From: RGIG464 sp045643185
Lineage (GTDB): Bacteria; Myxococcota_A; Bradymonadia; UBA4248
Reading direction: 5' to 3'
Assembly (NCBI GenBank): GCA_045643185.1
Contig: JAZUKH010000207.1
Coordinates: 1-16,005 of the forward strand
DNA: 16,005 nt
The notes beneath the pieces are model-generated. The model saw only the letters and a program-made list of their open reading frames with translations, was not told where the DNA came from and searched no databases. Shown in pieces: positions 13,978 to 16,005 of this stretch; the first letter of the stretch is position 1, and each line of letters opens with the position of its first letter. Made by a program: the position numbers and the translations under genes.

Positions 13978-14934
13978 TTGCCGCATTTGTCATTGGGTTT
14001 GACTTCGGCGAGTGAACAAAAGCCAACAAACAACGTGCCTTTGGCGCTCACGTATATGATCAGCGCCGGCGTGTTTATTGGCATCAGCTCGGCGATGATT
14101 CGCGGGTTCAGTGAAGGTCTTCCGCCGCTTGAAACGGCATTTTTTCGAGGATTCGTGGGGTTTGTGATCTTGGTGACGCTCATGGGGACTGGCGTCAAAA
14201 AGATTCCCTTGGGAAATCGAAAAAAACTACTCTTTCTTCGTGGTTTGTTTGGATCATTGGCTTCGATCCTTTACGTCTGGGCGATCTACCACATGGAACT
14301 TGGCTTGGCGAATGGCCTTAACCAGACGTCACCGATCTTTGTCTGTCTTTGTGCCGCGATATTTTTGCGCGAGCGATTTGGTTGGTGGATCTATCTGACG
14401 GTGTTGTTTGCCTTCTTTGGCATGACATTGATCGTATCACCAGACTTTTCGACATTGAACCTGGCTGCGTTGGTCGACGTGCTTTCTGCGATACTCTCGG
14501 CTTTTGCTTATACATGTGTGAAAAAGTTACAAGCTACGGAAACGTCCGACACGATCGTGTTATGGTTTCTGGGAATGAGCTCGTTAGTGCCGCTTTTCTC
14601 AATTCCGTTTGCACCGTGGCAGATGCCTGAAATGACGAATTTTTTGGGACTGATTGGTGCAGGTGTCACGTGTTTGCTCGGTCAACAGCTCATGACGCGT
14701 GCTTATCGATTCGCCCCAGCGACCATTGTGGCGCCATTCATCTATATGTCGACGCTTTCCAGTTTGTTCATCAGCTACTTTGTTTGGGACGAGTTGCCGG
14801 GGACGATAAGTTTGATCGGTTGCGGCATTATTATCGTTTGCGCCATTGGCATCGGTGTTTTGCCCAAAAATCACTCCGAGCGGGCAGCCAAAAAAGCGGC
14901 GATGCCGGATAAAACACTTAAAAATCTGTCATAA
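13978..14934 (+). CDS. EamA/DMT-family transporter
   Basis: 318 residues from the TTG start. It has about ten membrane segments in two homologous EamA halves. Half one ends with 'LRERFGWWIYLTVLFAFFGM' (130-149), the conserved tail of an EamA domain; half two carries 'AYRFAPATIVAPFIYMSTL' (242-260), 'FVWDELP' (268-274) and a final helix. These marks are typical of RhaT/EamA permeases that move small metabolites across the inner membrane; the substrate is unknown. The start is uncertain: TTG 13978 fits the AAAGGAG site, whereas a GTG at 13921 would begin 12 nt after the preceding terminator and has no RBS. The C-terminus is a short Lys-rich cytoplasmic tail. The rpsU promoter begins 14 nt after the stop, and no terminator is seen between the two. 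Confidence 0.9.
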   Translation: MPHLSLGLTSASEQKPTNNVPLALTYMISAGVFIGISSAMIRGFSEGLPPLETAFFRGFVGFVILVTLMGTGVKKIPLGNRKKLLFLRGLFGSLASILYVWAIYHMELGLANGLNQTSPIFVCLCAAIFLRERFGWWIYLTVLFAFFGMTLIVSPDFSTLNLAALVDVLSAILSAFAYTCVKKLQATETSDTIVLWFLGMSSLVPLFSIPFAPWQMPEMTNFLGLIGAGVTCLLGQQLMTRAYRFAPATIVAPFIYMSTLSSLFISYFVWDELPGTISLIGCGIIIVCAIGIGVLPKNHSERAAKKAAMPDKTLKNLS

Positions 14935-14947
14935 CATTAAAAATGGC

Positions 14948-14976
14948 TTGACGAGTTATCCACAAGTCATTAAAAC
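14948..14976 (+). promoter_or_regulatory. rpsU promoter with an embedded DnaA box
   Basis: TTGACG (14948-14953), a 17-nt spacer, TAAAAC (14971-14976). The spacer contains TTATCCACA (14956-14964), an exact match to the high-affinity DnaA box. The predicted leader to the rpsU start is about 90 nt. Confidence 0.55.
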
Positions 14977-15074
14977 TCGCGCGCCCGACTTTGAGGTATG
15001 CCACTTATCCTTGGCTGCTTTCATCGAATTGGTTTTCGGGTGTTTAACCACTCTTTTTAGAAGGAGACATTACA

Positions 15075-15302
15075 TTGGATAGTAAATCTCGTGATTTAGG
15101 GGCCCTCCAGGTTGCCGTTGAAGGCAATAACCTCAACCGTGCGATCAACCAGCTTAAACGTCACATGGCTCGTGAAGGCGTCATGAAAGAACTCAAACGT
15201 CGTCGTCACTATGAAAAACCCAGCATCATTCGTAAACGTAAACAGAAAGAAGCTGCTCGCCGTCGTCGTAAAGAAGCTCGTCGTCGTGGCCGTTTTGTGT
15301 AA
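15075..15302 (+). CDS. rpsU: 30S ribosomal protein bS21, TTG start
   Basis: 75 residues. The sequence has the S21 pattern: an N-terminal strand, 'LNRAINQLKRHMAREGVMKELKRR', the diagnostic 'RRHYEKPSIIRKRK' (about 43-56), and a very basic Arg-rich tail. bS21 sits on the 30S platform near the anti-Shine-Dalgarno region and takes part in initiation. The start is TTG with a strong AAGGAG (15061-15066) 8 nt upstream. The first in-frame ATG would remove the first 30 residues, so TTG is firmly preferred. Unlike the classic rpsU-dnaG-rpoD arrangement, no dnaG or rpoD follows; a terminator ends the unit. Codon use (CGT for Arg) is that of a highly expressed gene. Confidence 0.97.
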   Translation: MDSKSRDLGALQVAVEGNNLNRAINQLKRHMAREGVMKELKRRRHYEKPSIIRKRKQKEAARRRRKEARRRGRFV

Positions 15303-15315
15303 TTAAATGCTTTAG

Positions 15316-15365
15316 ATAATCAGATCTGTATTGATTATTGATGAATGGACTCAAATGTGAGTCCA
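15316..15365 (+). other. Two hairpins in the rpsU 3' region
   Basis: ATAATCA (15316-15322) pairs with TGATTAT (15332-15338), and TGGACTC (15346-15352) pairs with GAGTCCA (15359-15365). Both are perfect 7-bp stems between the rpsU stop and its terminator. They could stabilise the mRNA or be part of a 3'-derived small RNA of about 100 nt. Confidence 0.45.
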
Positions 15366-15370
15366 AATAT

Positions 15371-15405
15371 AAAAAGCCGTTCAGAATTCTGAACGGCTTT
15401 TTTTT
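15371..15405. terminator. Bidirectional intrinsic terminator between rpsU and the SpoIID gene
   Basis: AAAAAGCCGTTCAG (15371-15384), AATT, CTGAACGGCTTTTT (15389-15402), then more T. The stem is perfect, with an A-run on the left and a T-run on the right, so it can end both the rightward rpsU transcript and the leftward one. It lies 50 nt past the SpoIID-gene stop. Confidence 0.93.
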
Positions 15406-15455
15406 ATTCTTTATGGTTCGACAGGCGAGGCGATCCTGAAAAGCACTTTGTTATG

Positions 15456-16005
15456 CTACCAGAGTTTTTCTATGCGCGTATTAGGGTAGTAATGCTCAAG
15501 GATCTGTTGCGAGGTGTAGTTGCGTTGAGCCATGCCGATTGCGCCCGTTTGACAGAGACCAACGCCATGGCCAAAACCAGCGCCGTGGAACGTTACTGTT
15601 TTGACGTGACCAGCGTTGTCGCGGGCTATTTCGAAGTAGAAGAGCGCACTTTTTAGGTTATTAAAAAAGCGACGGATGGGTAATTCGCGTTCGAGAATGA
15701 GCTCACGTTGATCGCTGGTCACACGGATCTTGGTTGCTCGACCGCTCGGTCCGCGCGAGATGACTTCGATATCATTGATCCACTGGGCTTGAATGCCCTG
15801 AGTCTTGAGGGCTGTTTTAAGGTCATTGGCCGTCAGGGTGACGTCCCAGTGAGCGTGTTTGGTTGAGGAAAACGACTTTTGACCGGCAGGCGCTTTGGCA
15901 CAAAACGCATCTGACTGATTCGGTGAGCCGTCAACGAGGTTTTTGACATCCTGCTCAGTCGTGGGCGATGGCAATTCGTTCGCGTGGTCACGCTTCGCCA
16001 CGAGG
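15456..16005 (-). CDS. SpoIID/LytB-domain protein, C-terminal part (runs off the right edge)
   Basis: About 182 residues are visible and the 5' end lies beyond the window. The C-terminal 'HGAGFGHGVGLCQTG-AIGMAQRNY...ILEHYYPNT' is the hallmark end of SpoIID/LytB domains. Upstream of it are the usual 'W.V.LTANDLKTAL' and 'RGPSGRATKIRV' blocks. In Firmicutes SpoIID is a lytic transglycosylase that cleaves denuded peptidoglycan strands during engulfment. In non-sporulating Gram-negatives the same domain is found in envelope proteins that probably remodel septal or peripheral peptidoglycan. The in-frame GTG at 15999-16001 is probably internal, because the visible part begins in mid-domain. The stop is TAG, whereas all the other confidently called genes in the window use TAA. 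It is convergent with rpsU and shares its terminator. Confidence 0.9.
   Translation of the reverse strand, partial: LVAKRDHANELPSPTTEQDVKNLVDGSPNQSDAFCAKAPAGQKSFSSTKHAHWDVTLTANDLKTALKTQGIQAQWINDIEVISRGPSGRATKIRVTSDQRELILERELPIRRFFNNLKSALFYFEIARDNAGHVKTVTFHGAGFGHGVGLCQTGAIGMAQRNYTSQQILEHYYPNTRIEKLW

Noticed and set aside
14956..14964. Replication origin near the DnaA box
   Set aside because: Only one perfect box is present, with no box cluster, AT-rich unwinding region or dnaA/dnaN neighbours.

Overview
The window looks like a chromosomal segment of a mid-GC Gram-negative bacterium, most likely a deltaproteobacterial or myxobacterial relative. The pointers are three lipobox proteins, two membrane-anchored eukaryotic-type Ser/Thr kinases, a lipoprotein built from FKBP-like modules with a spacer typical of myxobacterial FKBPs, an Arg-rich bS21, and a SpoIID/LytB-domain protein. 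I see no phage, IS or CRISPR. The taxonomic call is inference.

Layout. (1) 33-3713, minus strand: a two-gene operon. A lipoprotein with a Fam20C/HipA-like kinase core comes first, followed 21 nt later by a 732-residue helical-repeat protein. (2) 3714-5189: a divergent promoter region and a plus-strand lipoprotein with a probable beta-propeller fold. (3) 5190-5829: a gene-poor stretch with three dyads and a broken small gene that resembles the C-terminal part of Rpn/PDDEXK nuclease-transposases. (4) 5830-9399, minus strand: two paralogous Ser/Thr kinases 15 nt apart, with one good promoter and a terminator-like hairpin in their leader. (5) 9400-9791: a dense non-coding stretch with a 68-bp near-palindrome, a 25-bp operator-like dyad, and an attenuator-like leader (Cys-rich mini-ORF, antiterminator, terminator). 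It lies upstream of (6) 9792-11066, a 10-TM DMT-like membrane protein with a KADEA-repeat tail and its own terminator. (7) 11142-13274: two abutting hairpins of the same architecture as the 68-bp palindrome, then a HAD-type phosphatase and the triple FKBP-like lipoprotein. (8) 13407-14934: a small TM protein with a Cys-rich tail, a strong terminator, and an EamA transporter. (9) 14948-15405: rpsU (TTG start) with a promoter that contains a perfect DnaA box, and a strong terminator that works in both directions. (10) 15456 to the right edge: the 3' part of a SpoIID/LytB-domain gene on the minus strand.

How the parts may work together. The window is rich in envelope proteins and in protein kinases: two cytoplasmic kinase domains tethered to the membrane and one predicted kinase-fold lipoprotein. 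The most novel items are the Fam20C-like lipoprotein, the hairpin repeat family with a conserved bulge, the attenuator-like leader of the membrane protein, and the degenerate triple-FKBP lipoprotein. No single multi-gene defence or biosynthetic system is evident. Family assignments rest on motif reading by eye.
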